DNA of 64,000 nt from Oscillospiraceae bacterium (lineage in GTDB: Bacteria; Bacillota; Clostridia; Oscillospirales; Oscillospiraceae), in contig DAOUQJ010000001.1 of NCBI GenBank assembly GCA_030625685.1, positions 1-64,000 on the forward strand. Reading direction: 5' to 3'. A program made the translations under genes and the position numbers. The notes below the pieces were generated by a model. It did not search any database, was not told the origin of the DNA, and saw only the letters and a list, made by a program, of their open reading frames with translations. Within the stretch, counting starts at the first letter, position 1. Every line of letters starts with the position of its first letter. Of this stretch, positions 17,142 through 26,066 are shown piece after piece.

Positions 17142-17330
17142 TTACTCCATCAGTGTGACAATTTCTGCATCACCACGAACTTCTTTTCCAAACTGACTGC
17201 AATTTGAATTCACACATCTGTAAATGGGCACAAAATACAGCTTGGTCTCTTCGCTTGCCGCATTGTCCCCTTCCACTTTGAAGCCAGATCGCTCAATTTT
17301 CATTTGAATGTTACAGTTTTTACAAATCAT
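17142..17330 (-). CDS. Small zinc-ribbon protein
   Basis: A 62-residue protein from ATG 17330, behind AAAGGAG. CKNC near the N-terminus (residues about 3-6) and CVNSNC in the middle (about 40-45) form a four-cysteine zinc ribbon. Such small ribbons occur beside phage terminase and portal genes, but the role here is unknown. It lies in the late cluster between the gene-free region with LexA-like boxes and the terminator upstream of it at 17536-17574, so it has its own transcript or is read from a promoter at about 17400. No promoter could be identified firmly. Confidence 0.6.
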   Translation of the reverse strand: MICKNCNIQMKIERSGFKVEGDNAASEETKLYFVPIYRCVNSNCSQFGKEVRGDAEIVTLME

Positions 17331-17874
17331 TGCATTCTCCTTTCTTTCCACACTCTCTGCCTGCACGACACATACGGATTATCATATCGTTTAATAACGC
17401 TTCCGAGATGGTTTGCTTTCGTTCTAAACACTTTGCATGACTAGATGTACTATAGGCAAACAAATAGCAAACTGTTTTGTCATTTTATACTTGTTGTGTA
17501 TATTGAGACGTCTTATCCGTTTGCCGATAAAAACACCCATACAATAGAAACACAAAAGCAGTCTATTGTATGGGTAATTTTCATCTAATTTGTCGCTAAT
17601 AAATCATAGCTAATTTATTTTGTCTGCCTGTTACCTCAATACTGCCCAACCTGTGACGAACTATTGGTCATTCGATAGCAGTTTTGATTTCTATCGGATG
17701 CGTATTTGACACCACCCACCTGCAAGGCCTCGGGTGAGAATATTAACATCATACTCTAACCACAAACCAACGAAAAAACCAGTATGCAAACACGCCAAGC
17801 AAAATAGCGTCATCCCTAATGACAGTGCAACAAAAGATGGTGTTTTGTGTGAAGAGTAACCCTCCACACTTTTT
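17331..17874. other. Gap between portal and zinc-ribbon genes
   Basis: About 540 bp. It holds the terminator at 17536-17574 and a CCACACTA...AGTGTGG hairpin straight after the portal stop (about 17864-17885). A minus-strand frame ending at 17691 contains one hydrophobic segment (MTLFCLACLHTGFFVGLW) but has no clear ribosome binding site. Confidence 0.5.
17536..17574 (-). terminator. Terminator after the portal gene
   Basis: Perfect 13-bp inverted repeat CCCATACAATAGA / TCTATTGTATGGG with a 13-nt loop. On the minus strand it is followed by TGTTTTTATC. Confidence 0.75.
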
Positions 17875-19929
17875 CTAGTGTGGTGGGTTGCCCTTTTCAG
17901 ATTGACCGAGTGATGCCAATACGCGCTCAGTTGCCATCTGCGCCTGGGGAGAGCCTGGCACAGCGCCAGCGCCCCCACCGTTTTGGGCAGCAGTCGGCAT
18001 ATTCGCTCCCCCCGCTTGCATTGCGCTGTTTGCCATTTGCGCCTGCATCTCTTGCTGCTTTCTCATCTCTTGCACTTTCTCTTCCCAAATCTTTACATTT
18101 CGTTTGGCATTGGGGTAGGAAAGTGCCTCTTTTTCTTTCCAGTAGAGCAAAATGGTCTCAGGCTCTGTAGGGTTACCAAACGCGCCCATGCTAAAATCGG
18201 TGCGCACATCGTGAAGCAAAAAGGACTTATCTCCATACATCGCTCCGGCTTCATCCACACTGAAGGTGAATTCGTCGTTGTAATACCAGTTGCCATAGGC
18301 ATCTTGCTCCAAAAAATCATAGCGATTGAAGACTTTTTCGACCTGCTCTCCATTGTGGTCGATGTCCTTATAGGTTCTAGGCTCGTCCGCAAAGGCGAGC
18401 AAAAACCAAAACATGTTGCGATACATACGGGCATAGGCAGCGTGTTTCATCACTCGTTTGGAGCGCTCAATGCCAATCGCTCGGGCCACTTGAATTTCTT
18501 TGGCTTTGCCACTGGTCGCTGTGGGGTCCGCCTTTCCTTGAAAGGTGTCCGACACCCCAAGGAGAGACTTTGCCTGATAATAGGCTGTTTGAATGACTGC
18601 AAATTCATGTGACATGTCAAATTTGAGTGACATCGCCTGAATCATGTGCATTTGGTCAGGCGTATCTAAGTTGAGCACATCTGCCCCATCCGCATCATTA
18701 GAGAATTTGAAATTGAGGTCACGAGGCTTTGTAAAAAAGTCAGAGGTCTTAACAATTTTACGGTCAATTTTGGTCAACGCCTTGTTGGCTTGAATTTGTT
18801 GCTCTGCAATGACGGCACAGTCACTTTCTCTAAAAAAGTGCTGAAAAACAGAGGTGTTGCGACGAACAGAAATCGGAAAGTCCTTTGGTGTGTAATACGG
18901 AATTTTGGTTGGCTCCATTTTGGGACGCAGCTTTGGTTTGGTCGCACGCTTCTCGCCCACCACCAGTCCATTTTCTAAAATGTTCTCAAAGAGTGGTTTT
19001 CCCGTTTCTGGGTCAAACTGTGGCTCTGGCACTTCTTCCATTTGCAGTATGCCATCCACAAAGACAGGCGACATACAAGGAATGATTTCACCATTCGACT
19101 TTTTCACATCCTTGCGCAATTTTTCAAAATCTCGGTCACGTTTTTCCCACTCCGTTGACCCACAAATGCACTCGGTTTCTCCGACAGCCTGCGTTTTTCC
19201 ACAATTTGTACACACCTTGTCTTTGCGTACAAAATAGTTGCGCTCATTGTATAAAAGCGTGTCACCTGCCCAAGAAATTGAGCCAACTTGACCCTTTTCT
19301 TTATAGAAGCAGACAACCTGGGTCACAAGTTCCTCAGCGTTTGTATCCTCTAACTGGCTTGTGGTCACGTCAATGCTCTCTTGCGTCACATCTTTTCCAT
19401 ACTTAGCTTTGATACGTGTTTTGCTCTCTTCAAATGAGAGAAAAAAGAAATCCATGGTTTCCAAATCATAGACTGCTTCCTGCGGAATAAACTCCAGCGG
19501 TGTCACAAGTCTAGTCGCAATTTCACCCACAGAGCTGTGTGTTTTCTGGCTGTTGTCCCACTCCGTTAAAAACACGTCTCCCCCCATAATGCGCGTAAGA
19601 CGTTCATCTAAGTCATTGATTTCTTCCATCGGCAAGCGATCAAGTTCATTGCGTATCGCCACTTCAATGATGTCGGCAAGCGCTCGACTGCGCTCACTGC
19701 CATGCCGTGGCTTAACTGACGGCAAGGGAATGTTGCTGTCAATTTTTGATTCAATGAGTTCTCTCGTAAAGTTATAGATGCTTGTGGCTGGTTTGCCCGT
19801 TGGCATCTCTTTGGTGCCATCGAATTGCTTTTGACACTGTTTGCATTTTTCCCGCTCTCCTGCAAATGCCTCTCTCGATGATTCGTAGCGCGCTTTCCAA
19901 GTTTGCAGTTCACTCTTACTTTCTGCCAT
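17875..19929 (-). CDS. Phage portal protein (podovirus type)
   Basis: The 684-residue protein forms the dodecameric ring through which DNA enters the capsid. Evidence: size and order (right after terminase large, before head genes), early helical region with charged residues, the segment around residues 200-330 with a zinc-finger-like insertion (CTNCG...CICGS), and the long helical C-terminal barrel region rich in Gln/Met/Ala near 625-665. The C-terminus ends in EKGNPPH. The zinc-finger-like insertion is found in a subset of Firmicute portal proteins. The start ATG follows GAGGGTGATAACAC. It resembles large P22-like rather than siphovirus portals. Confidence 0.8.
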   Translation of the reverse strand: MAESKSELQTWKARYESSREAFAGEREKCKQCQKQFDGTKEMPTGKPATSIYNFTRELIESKIDSNIPLPSVKPRHGSERSRALADIIEVAIRNELDRLPMEEINDLDERLTRIMGGDVFLTEWDNSQKTHSSVGEIATRLVTPLEFIPQEAVYDLETMDFFFLSFEESKTRIKAKYGKDVTQESIDVTTSQLEDTNAEELVTQVVCFYKEKGQVGSISWAGDTLLYNERNYFVRKDKVCTNCGKTQAVGETECICGSTEWEKRDRDFEKLRKDVKKSNGEIIPCMSPVFVDGILQMEEVPEPQFDPETGKPLFENILENGLVVGEKRATKPKLRPKMEPTKIPYYTPKDFPISVRRNTSVFQHFFRESDCAVIAEQQIQANKALTKIDRKIVKTSDFFTKPRDLNFKFSNDADGADVLNLDTPDQMHMIQAMSLKFDMSHEFAVIQTAYYQAKSLLGVSDTFQGKADPTATSGKAKEIQVARAIGIERSKRVMKHAAYARMYRNMFWFLLAFADEPRTYKDIDHNGEQVEKVFNRYDFLEQDAYGNWYYNDEFTFSVDEAGAMYGDKSFLLHDVRTDFSMGAFGNPTEPETILLYWKEKEALSYPNAKRNVKIWEEKVQEMRKQQEMQAQMANSAMQAGGANMPTAAQNGGGAGAVPGSPQAQMATERVLASLGQSEKGNPPH

Positions 19930-20014
19930 GTGTTATCACCCTCATTTCTACGCCCTCTGGCGAACATCACTATCTTGCTTTATCATAAAACAGCTCAAAA
20001 TACCCATATGCTGT

Positions 20015-21394
20015 TCAAACATCAGGTCTTCCAAACCGTTCTACCATCATTTCTTTCATCTCATCGTCAGAATTGTACCAATCTTCGAGCATGTCGGCGG
20101 TATATGTCCCCGTTGGGGCTTCTTTACTCTTTGCCGCCACCGTCCAATAGACACAAAAATAACGCAGTGCATCGGGTGCATGCGTCACTTCGTGTGGCTC
20201 TTTTGCCACATCGTTTGGTCTTGTCATATCAAATTGTACGGCAGGCAGGGTGCGGATGAGATTTTTACAACTCTCCCATATCGTGAGCCTAGCCCGTTTC
20301 ACTCCGTCGACATCATCAAAGGGTTTGAGCCATTCTTTCACCGCCATCAAACCATTCACGCGCGCATTGCTCGACTTGGTGAGCACCACGCCCTCTTCTC
20401 GGAAGATATCTGCCACACTTCTGGCTGACTCCTGTCGACGGTTCCACAAATCCGGTGGCGCAAGGTATAAATCTGCCTTGCCAAATTTCTCTTTGATTTT
20501 GGCAGAAGCCTCACTGATGATGCAGTCGCTTTCATAAATTTCACCCAAAACATACGCACGGTTCTCTTCATCCACCGCAATCTTGTAGGCGGCAAGCATA
20601 TCAAGTCCATAGTCCATCGTCACATAAATGCGCCAGTGGTCGGGAATATCAAAGGGCGCGCCCACATGCACCGCACGAGAAAACTCCGAAAAATATTGTC
20701 CCTCATAAATATCCCAATCACCATGAAGCATAGCTTTGCGCCGTTCTGGGGGCAGATTTTCCAGTGTGCGCACATAGTCTGGCGAATTGGCTAAGATGTA
20801 GGCGTTGTCATAGACCTTGGCAGGAATGAACACATAGTCTTCTTCTCTTTCTTTGTTTTGATACTGCCTGTCAATGAAGAGCCGTTTGACCCAAGCATGC
20901 CCCACGCCACCAGGGTTACAGGTAAAATACATGCGCGGATAAAACTTCTTTTCACAAAGCCCACTGGAGCGATTCGATTCTGTCAAGGTTTCAAATTGGA
21001 ACTGGGTAAACTGCGTTGCCTCCTCCTTAAAAATAGCATCATACGCCTGCCCTTGGTATTGGAGCACATCGCGCTCATTGTCGCAGTAACCAAGTTTGAT
21101 GCGAGATCCATTGGGAAAGACAAACTCCTTCGACTGCTCTTTGTATTTTGCTAAATCACCGAGAATGGAGAGTAGCGGAATGGTGTGGTTCTCGCGCAGT
21201 TCGGTGAGCGTCCGCCTGAGGAGCAAAATTTGAATGCCTGCATAGTTGAGCGCAAGCAAGGTTGCCTTCACGCGCGCCACCCACGACTTTCCGCCCCCTC
21301 TCGCCCCACCGTAGGCGATGTATTTGCCTGTCGCCTTAAAAAAGGCTATCTGTTTGGGGTAGGGTCTGCGAATGTTGAGTTTGTGCTTTGCCAA
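20015..21394 (-). CDS. Phage terminase large subunit
   Basis: A 459-residue packaging motor. Walker A is GGARGGGKS (about residues 33-41); the adenine/coupling region includes LLLRRT; Walker B is in the AYDAIFKEEAT stretch; the nuclease half holds the acidic motif VTMDYGLD (about 256) and a later HAPDALRYF near 415 that is typical of the RNase-H-like nuclease. The protein hydrolyses ATP to pump DNA through the portal and cuts concatemers. It starts with TTG behind AGGAGG. The portal gene follows by 85 bp. Unusually the small subunit lies 1.6 kb upstream, separated by plus-strand genes. Confidence 0.9.
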   Translation of the reverse strand: MAKHKLNIRRPYPKQIAFFKATGKYIAYGGARGGGKSWVARVKATLLALNYAGIQILLLRRTLTELRENHTIPLLSILGDLAKYKEQSKEFVFPNGSRIKLGYCDNERDVLQYQGQAYDAIFKEEATQFTQFQFETLTESNRSSGLCEKKFYPRMYFTCNPGGVGHAWVKRLFIDRQYQNKEREEDYVFIPAKVYDNAYILANSPDYVRTLENLPPERRKAMLHGDWDIYEGQYFSEFSRAVHVGAPFDIPDHWRIYVTMDYGLDMLAAYKIAVDEENRAYVLGEIYESDCIISEASAKIKEKFGKADLYLAPPDLWNRRQESARSVADIFREEGVVLTKSSNARVNGLMAVKEWLKPFDDVDGVKRARLTIWESCKNLIRTLPAVQFDMTRPNDVAKEPHEVTHAPDALRYFCVYWTVAAKSKEAPTGTYTADMLEDWYNSDDEMKEMMVERFGRPDV

Positions 21395-21471
21395 AATCCA
21401 TCACCTCCTATGTGTCCATCTGGCGTTTGTGCTCCTACTATCTTATCTATTACCCTCAAAAAAGGGTATGA

Positions 21472-21500
21472 AAAAAGCCATCGCTTTAAGATGGCTTACA
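21472..21500 (-). terminator. Terminator upstream of terminase large
   Basis: Minus strand: AAGCCATC, 7-nt loop, GATGGCTT followed by TTTT. It cuts off any minus-strand transcript arriving from the 21.6-22.8 kb block, so the large subunit needs its own promoter. Confidence 0.7.
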
Positions 21501-21604
21501 GACTCCTCATATACAGAATCTTACTATTTTTAAAATTAATTCCACAAGCAAAGTGAGTTTTATGGTAAACTGTTTCTAGCGCTTACTTTAGAAAGGAACT
21601 TGTC

Positions 21605-21964
21605 ATGTTCATAATTCTAGTTTACTTCGGTCCTGCCATCGCCTATCAGCTCATTGATTTCTTTACACTTTCTTCCTCTAACCTTCCCAAAGAGGAAAAA
21701 CTCCAGCTGATTGCCATTCGCTTTGCCACAATAATGCTATGCTACTTATTCTTGTTTTTCATGGAAAACATGTGGACTTACGAAAACATTTTATATACCT
21801 TAAACAAACCATCGCTCATTTTGCTAGCTCTAATATTTATTGCAGGCATCAAATACACGAAACCAAGCAAACCTAAGTACATCCGAATCTTGCTCCATAT
21901 CTTATCTGGCATCCTTCTCTTTGTCATATGTTACAACTTCTTAGCTATAGTAATGTCCGTTTAA
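21605..21964 (+). CDS. Small four-helix membrane protein, tandem family copy 1
   Basis: A 119-residue protein with about four hydrophobic segments (residues 1-17, 38-55, 65-82, 93-115) and the motifs YQLI, LQLIAIRFAT and KPSKPKYIRILL. Two tandem paralogues follow at 22004 and 22420. Function is unknown; no known family was recognised. The gene lies on the strand opposite to the phage genes and splits the terminase small and large subunit genes, so it is best seen as cargo. An AAAGGA site precedes the ATG. Confidence 0.7.
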   Translation: MFIILVYFGPAIAYQLIDFFTLSSSNLPKEEKLQLIAIRFATIMLCYLFLFFMENMWTYENILYTLNKPSLILLALIFIAGIKYTKPSKPKYIRILLHILSGILLFVICYNFLAIVMSV

Positions 21965-22003
21965 CCCCATCCATATCTCAATATCTTCAAAAGGAGGACA
22001 TCC

Positions 22004-22383
22004 ATGTATTATATTGCCCCAATCATTTTTAGTCTCGTCTTTTTCATTGGACCTACCTTCCTCTATCAGCTTATAGAGTCCTTTATGCTAACATCTTCTG
22101 AGATTGCTCTAAAAGAAAAAAACAGCTGATTGCCCTCCGCTTCGCTACCATCCTTGCGTGCTTCTTGTCCACATTTCTCACGAATAACAAATGGTCGTAT
22201 GGACACGTACTATATTCCTTAAATACACCATCAATCATTTTAGTGGCTTTCGCCTTTCTTTCTACCATCCTATACATGAAACCCACCAAACCAAAGTACA
22301 TCCGAATTCTTTTGTATATCTTCTCTGGTGTACTGCTGTTTATCATTAGCTACAATTTATTAGCCAGAGCTATGTCGGTTTAA
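22004..22383 (+). pseudogene. Frameshifted copy 2 of the small membrane protein family
   Basis: The start has an AAAGGAGG site and the first 40 codons match the neighbours (IGPTFLYQLIESF). The frame then stops at TGA just after a run of seven A residues (about 22120-22126). Adding one A restores the family sequence KKQLIALRFATI and reads to the stop at 22383. The rest (WSYGHVLYSLNTPS, KPTKPKYIRILL) is well conserved, so the break is recent, or expression depends on slippage at the A-tract. Confidence 0.75.
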
Positions 22384-22419
22384 GCTATATCTATCACACT
22401 ATCATCTGGGAGAACAGTT

Positions 22420-22800
22420 ATGGAATATATTTTCTTTTTCATCTTTATTCTAGTCTTTTTATTTGGCCCTGCCACCCTTTATCAGCTTATTGAGTCCTTT
22501 GTACTTTCTCCCTCACCCTTGCCAAGAAAAGAAATTATTCAGCTGATTGCCATTCGCTTTGCCACCTTCATAGCGTGCTACTTCCCCTTATTTTTAATAG
22601 ATAATTTGCGACCATATAACCAATTACTCCATTCCTTATACACGCCATCCATCATTTTACTGCTTCTTGTGTTTGTGTCAACTATCCTATTTATGAAACC
22701 CTCCAAACCAAAATACATCAGAATGTTGCTCCATTTTCTATCAGGTATCCTTTTGTTTGTCATAAGCTACAATTTATTTGGCGCTATATTATTTTGGTGA
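22420..22800 (+). CDS. Small four-helix membrane protein, tandem family copy 3
   Basis: A 126-residue paralogue of 21605-21964 with the same motifs (YQLIESFVLSPS, LIAIRFATF, KPSKPKYIRMLL) and about four hydrophobic segments. It ends near the terminase small gene, which is convergent. Three copies in 1.2 kb, each with its own ribosome binding site, show tandem duplication. The role is unknown; possibilities include a membrane immunity or superinfection-exclusion protein, but nothing in the sequence proves this. Confidence 0.7.
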   Translation: MEYIFFFIFILVFLFGPATLYQLIESFVLSPSPLPRKEIIQLIAIRFATFIACYFPLFLIDNLRPYNQLLHSLYTPSIILLLLVFVSTILFMKPSKPKYIRMLLHFLSGILLFVISYNLFGAILFW

Positions 22801-22973
22801 TAAAACTCGAGCTTCCACCATCATCAAAAAGACCTTCTTTGCAGTATGTTGACCTTCGCACGCAAATCGCAACGCAAGTAAAAGAAAACCGATGATACAC
22901 TGCCTCAGCGTGTTTTATGATAACTGAGCCACAAACCGACGTTTATGACTTTTTTAAAAAAAGCAACACCCCT

Positions 22974-23423
22974 TCACTTCGCCCAGTCTTTGAGCCCTTC
23001 ACCGAGTTCCACCGTGACTTTTCCGCTCATATCGGCATTCACGTCTTTTTTGTCACGCCACTCAGTAGGCTTGCGGTTTTTGAGCCAAACTAGCTGGGCA
23101 CTCATGTCAGGTGGCATCTCTTTTGTCACTTCTTTTTCAAGGGTGAGTTCCCCATTTTTATACTCTTTTGTCGTCTCAGTGTATTGATAGCCCAAGGCCT
23201 TTTTGAGTAGGGCGTTTTCCACTTCATGATCCACCACTTCTTTTCCCTTTTTGAGTGCCTGTAAAATGGGCGCATATTTTTTCTTCCACTCTTGCAAGGT
23301 GGAGTAGCCACAGCCCATATTGTGCGCAATCTGCTTCTCGGACAGTCCCGCTCTCGCCCATGTTTCAATTTTTTGCAAGCCCTCAAGCTCTAACCAATCT
23401 GAATATTTTCCGATGGTTCTCAC
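22974..23423 (-). CDS. Phage terminase small subunit
   Basis: About 147-150 residues. The N-terminal half has a helix-turn-helix (LSEKQIAHNMGCGYSTLQEWKKKY) of the type that binds phage packaging sites; the rest is helical with LKNRKPTEWRDKKD and a short acidic tail, both common in Firmicute small terminases. It recognises phage DNA and recruits the large subunit. The start is unclear: homologues begin about at GKYSDWLE, which here falls on an ATC codon (23414-23412) spaced 8 nt from GGGAGG; the nearest standard start, GTG 23423, overlaps that site. Confidence 0.8.
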   Translation of the reverse strand: MRTIGKYSDWLELEGLQKIETWARAGLSEKQIAHNMGCGYSTLQEWKKKYAPILQALKKGKEVVDHEVENALLKKALGYQYTETTKEYKNGELTLEKEVTKEMPPDMSAQLVWLKNRKPTEWRDKKDVNADMSGKVTVELGEGLKDWAK

Positions 23424-23485
23424 CTCCCAACAAGTCAAATGCTGTCCAAGTGACAGTGTTATTTTTTATTTGCTCTATCATTTCA

Positions 23486-23540
23486 ACAAGTAAGCAAAAA
23501 GACACACGTAACCAATGACGTGTGTCTTTTTGTTTACTTG
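23486..23540. terminator. Strong bidirectional terminator
   Basis: Stem GACACACGT / ACGTGTGTC (23501-23526) flanked by AAAAA and TTTTT, extended by CAAGTAA / TTACTTG to a stem of over 20 bp. It separates the SDR gene from the terminase small gene. Confidence 0.9.
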
Positions 23541-23560
23541 TGAATCATCGAACCTCTGCC

Positions 23561-24283
23561 TTACGCATCTTGCATGGTGTCGGTAATGATAATTTCTCTG
23601 AGTGAAACCGCTTGTGGCAGTTCATATGAAAACTTGATGGTCTTTGACACATCTGCCGCCGTAATATTGGTTGCCCCAACCGACTCTTTCCAAGCGTTAT
23701 AGCCATCAATAATCGCAGGGTCTGTGGTGTGACTGAGTAATTCCGTATCCACAGCGCCAGGACAAATCGAGAGCACTCTCACGTTATAGGCAGAAAGTTC
23801 TCCACGCAACACTTCAGTCAGCCCCGTCACCCCATATTTACTGGCACAATACGCTGCATGATTGGCAAACGGTTTGCGCCCCGCAATCGACGAAACATTG
23901 ATAATCGTGCCAGAGCGTCGCTTTTTCATATCCGTTGCCACGATTTGCATGCCATTTAACACGCCCATCACGTTGACATCGAGCATGGTTTTCCACTCAT
24001 TGGGGTCTTGCGTCTCTATGCTGCCCAATTGCATCACACCAGCATTGTTCACCAAGAGATCTGTCTTGCCGTACAATGCTTCCGCTTCTCTCACCGCTTC
24101 TTCGAAAGCAGTTTTATCCGTCACATCCACTTTTCTGCAAAGGGTGTTGGGCAAGTTTAATTTCTCCATGTTTTCCACTCTTCTGGCAAGCAGCAACAGT
24201 GGATATCCATCTTTTGCAAAGAGTTTGGCAAGTTCCATGCCAAATCCTGAGCTTGCCCCAGTAATCACAACCAACGGTTTCAT
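23561..24283 (-). CDS. Short-chain dehydrogenase/reductase (SDR)
   Basis: A 240-residue NAD(P)-dependent oxidoreductase. It has the Rossmann motif TGASSGFG (residues about 8-15), NNAG near 80, catalytic Ser (NVSS), and YCASKYG (Tyr and Lys four apart) at about 146-153. The NNAGV and PGAVDTE motifs are classical SDR. The substrate cannot be predicted. The ATG at 24283 has GGAGG 8 nt before it; longer starts lack one. It is next to a MerR regulator on the same strand, which may sense a small molecule or stress and control it. Host-type cargo rather than a phage gene. Confidence 0.9.
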   Translation of the reverse strand: MKPLVVITGASSGFGMELAKLFAKDGYPLLLLARRVENMEKLNLPNTLCRKVDVTDKTAFEEAVREAEALYGKTDLLVNNAGVMQLGSIETQDPNEWKTMLDVNVMGVLNGMQIVATDMKKRRSGTIINVSSIAGRKPFANHAAYCASKYGVTGLTEVLRGELSAYNVRVLSICPGAVDTELLSHTTDPAIIDGYNAWKESVGATNITAADVSKTIKFSYELPQAVSLREIIITDTMQDA

Positions 24284-24377
24284 AGAATACTCCTCCATTC
24301 ATGTCTTTGATGTCATCATCATACATGTTAAAGTGCACTCTAAGTCAAGCCATTTTTAGAAAAAAATAAAGTACTGT

Positions 24378-24740
24378 TTAGCAGTGATCTGCCCCATCAT
24401 AAAATGCAATTTTCTTATCAATCTTTTCCATGCTTTCTTTGAGCGATTCGATTTGATGCTCAATCTTCTTCTTATGCTGTTCGAGCAGTTCTTTTCGACT
24501 CTGCATGGTTTCTTCTCCAATTTGACTGAGCCTGACAATTTCTTTGATGTCACGCACAGGCATGTCCGTTTGCTTGAGACAGCTCACCAATAAAAGCCAT
24601 GCTAAGTTCTGTTCACTAAAGATACGAATTCCATTCTTGTCTCTTTCAATTGGAGGCAGAATACCTTCTTTTTCATAGTATCGAATGGTATGTGACGTCA
24701 GCCCAGTCATATGTTCCACATTTTTTATTTTATAAGTCAT
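24378..24740 (-). CDS. MerR family transcriptional regulator
   Basis: A 120-residue protein. The N-terminus has the winged helix-turn-helix of the family: YKIKNVEHMTGLTSHTIRYYEKEGIL, with the RYYE motif, followed by a second helix with FSEQNL. Residues about 75-115 are the long dimerisation coiled coil (KKKIEHQIESLKESMEKIDKK). There is no cysteine metal-binding loop at the C-terminus, so it is of the small YfmP/AdhR-like type that often controls a neighbouring dehydrogenase. It lies 94 bp upstream of the SDR gene on the same strand. The ATG 24740 follows GAGGG. Confidence 0.88.
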   Translation of the reverse strand: MTYKIKNVEHMTGLTSHTIRYYEKEGILPPIERDKNGIRIFSEQNLAWLLLVSCLKQTDMPVRDIKEIVRLSQIGEETMQSRKELLEQHKKKIEHQIESLKESMEKIDKKIAFYDGADHC

Positions 24741-24883
24741 CAAATCACCCTCTCATCATTCGTACTATCTTACTTTCGTGACTGTAGCATATTTATTATG
24801 CTTTGTCAAAAACATAAAAACGCGCAGTAAATCTAATTTTTCACAAGTCGCCATACTCTTTTCTCGCACTTTCACGCATCAAA

Positions 24884-24910
24884 AAAAGCTGTCTTTTAGA
24901 CAGCTTTTTG
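24884..24910. terminator. Hairpin terminator between MerR and membrane-protein genes
   Basis: Stem AAAGCTGTC / GACAGCTTT with a short loop and A/T runs on both sides, so it can work in both directions. Confidence 0.7.
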
Positions 24911-24977
24911 GCAAAATCTATTTCACTTCTTGGCTCTACCATATTTCCAAAATGCTCATGCCTCTAGCCAAGCGACA

Positions 24978-25331
24978 TCACTTGAGGGAATGAAACTTTT
25001 TAAACTCAAAAATGAGATGAGTAATCCAAAAACCAAACAAAACAAGAAAGCAAAAGTGAGGCAAATCATAGAAAATCCCACCTTTTGGGAACATCGACAA
25101 AAGCCCTATGGTGTATGCATCATGAAAAATACTATAATACAAAATACCACCGAGAATCCAACCTGCAAATAGCACATAGTTGATTATCTTAAATGTACCT
25201 AACCTATCAATAATGAAGCGCAAGCCTGTTCCGACTAATATAAAGACAATCGATCCCACGGGGTCCATAAACAAACGATAAAAAGAAGCAAATAAAAACA
25301 ACTCCCTCTCCCCCTTCGTCACAAATAGCAT
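24978..25331 (-). CDS. Small membrane protein, unknown
   Basis: A 117-residue protein with three or four hydrophobic segments (about residues 22-38, 48-66, 74-85 and 92-108) and a basic N-terminus. No motif was recognised. It is on the same strand as the SDR/MerR pair but separated from MerR by about 240 bp containing an AAAAAGCTGTCTTTTAGACAGCTTTTT hairpin-like element around 24885-24912. The start is uncertain because only a distant GGAG is visible. Confidence 0.5.
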   Translation of the reverse strand: MLFVTKGERELFLFASFYRLFMDPVGSIVFILVGTGLRFIIDRLGTFKIINYVLFAGWILGGILYYSIFHDAYTIGLLSMFPKGGIFYDLPHFCFLVLFGFWITHLIFEFKKFHSLK

Positions 25332-25524
25332 TTTGAATTTTATTATACTCCATAGGAAAGAATGCGTAAAGAACTCTTTTTGGCTCTCTTCCTGTTATTC
25401 AAGCCATCTGAAACCAATATGCCTTACTTACTTACTTACTTACTTTCTTCCCTTTCATCCACACTTGTGATATAATAACCAAATAATTGAAATCTATGCA
25501 AACTATAAAAGGAGCATCTTCAAC

Positions 25525-25605
25525 ATGAGCTTTCTATTTCTTTTGGGCATCGGCGCTGTCATTTTACTCATAATCATCATTGCCGCATTTGGAAGGAGAT
25601 CATAA
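25525..25605 (+). CDS. Micro-ORF A1: 26-residue membrane peptide
   Basis: Encodes a 26-residue peptide starting MSFLFLLG, with one long hydrophobic stretch and the basic end FGRRS. The ribosome binding site AAAAGGAGC lies 9-10 nt before the ATG. A near-copy (A2, with IIIAVFGRRS end) lies at 25837. The form (single membrane span plus short positive tail) is like type I toxin or membrane-active peptides, but no known family was recognised. Confidence 0.55.
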   Translation: MSFLFLLGIGAVILLIIIIAAFGRRS

Positions 25606-25607
25606 CC

Positions 25608-25694
25608 ATGTGTAATATGGTAGTTGTCCTTGCCCCCATTGCCATCGTCATTGTAATCCTTCGAGTCATTGTCGGACTCAATAGAAGACGATAA
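25608..25694 (+). CDS. Micro-ORF B1: 28-residue membrane peptide
   Basis: Starts 2 bp after A1; its ribosome binding site GGAAGGAG lies within the end of A1, so the two are probably translated together. The peptide (MCNMVVVLAP...GLNRRR) has one hydrophobic span and a C-terminal triple Arg. A broken copy, B2, follows A2 at 25932. Confidence 0.5.
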   Translation: MCNMVVVLAPIAIVIVILRVIVGLNRRR

Positions 25695-25836
25695 CTAAGC
25701 CTCTCTATGAACATCTTCTACTGGGAACTGCGAACATCCTTTTTCTCATGATGATGGTTGCAATCTTTAGTAGAAACTTCACGATGGACAGTATAAAACC
25801 CTGTCTTCGTTCACATTTTCAAGGAGGTTTATAACT

Positions 25837-25929
25837 ATGACAAGCTTTGCAATTTTCCCCATCGGCATCGGCATCATCGCTACAATTTTACTTGTGATCA
25901 TCATCGCAGTGTTTGGAAGAAGGTCGTAA
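25837..25929 (+). CDS. Micro-ORF A2: 30-residue membrane peptide
   Basis: The second copy of type A, with AAGGAGG upstream and the same hydrophobic core and VFGRRS end as A1. Conservation of start, site and tail between A1 and A2, while DNA differs, argues that the peptide is real. Confidence 0.55.
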   Translation: MTSFAIFPIGIGIIATILLVIIIAVFGRRS

Positions 25930-25931
25930 CG

Positions 25932-25997
25932 ATGATTACAATTGTCCTTGTCATTTAACGCATATTCATCATCGCAGCCTTTATCAAACGGTTGTAA
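25932..25997 (+). pseudogene. Micro-ORF B2: broken copy of the type B peptide
   Basis: The ATG lies 2 bp after A2, the same spacing as A1-B1. The frame has an in-frame TAA at codon 9 (25956-25958), then continues as RIFIIAAFIKRL to a second stop, resembling a type B peptide without its full basic tail. Confidence 0.45.
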
Positions 25998-26066
25998 CGT
26001 TGATTCATATTACTGTGATCATTCTACTATATTTTTCATCACAATAAACGAAAGGAACTCATACCT

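Noticed and set aside
16429..17207. Plus-strand frames in the 1 kb gene-free region
   Set aside because: No ribosome binding sites, His/Phe-rich low-quality sequences and opposite strand; more likely non-coding repeats.
17691..17978. Minus-strand frame with a hydrophobic segment after the portal gene
   Set aside because: It overlaps the portal 3' end in another frame, and the hydrophobic part has no good ribosome binding site. A holin call could not be supported.
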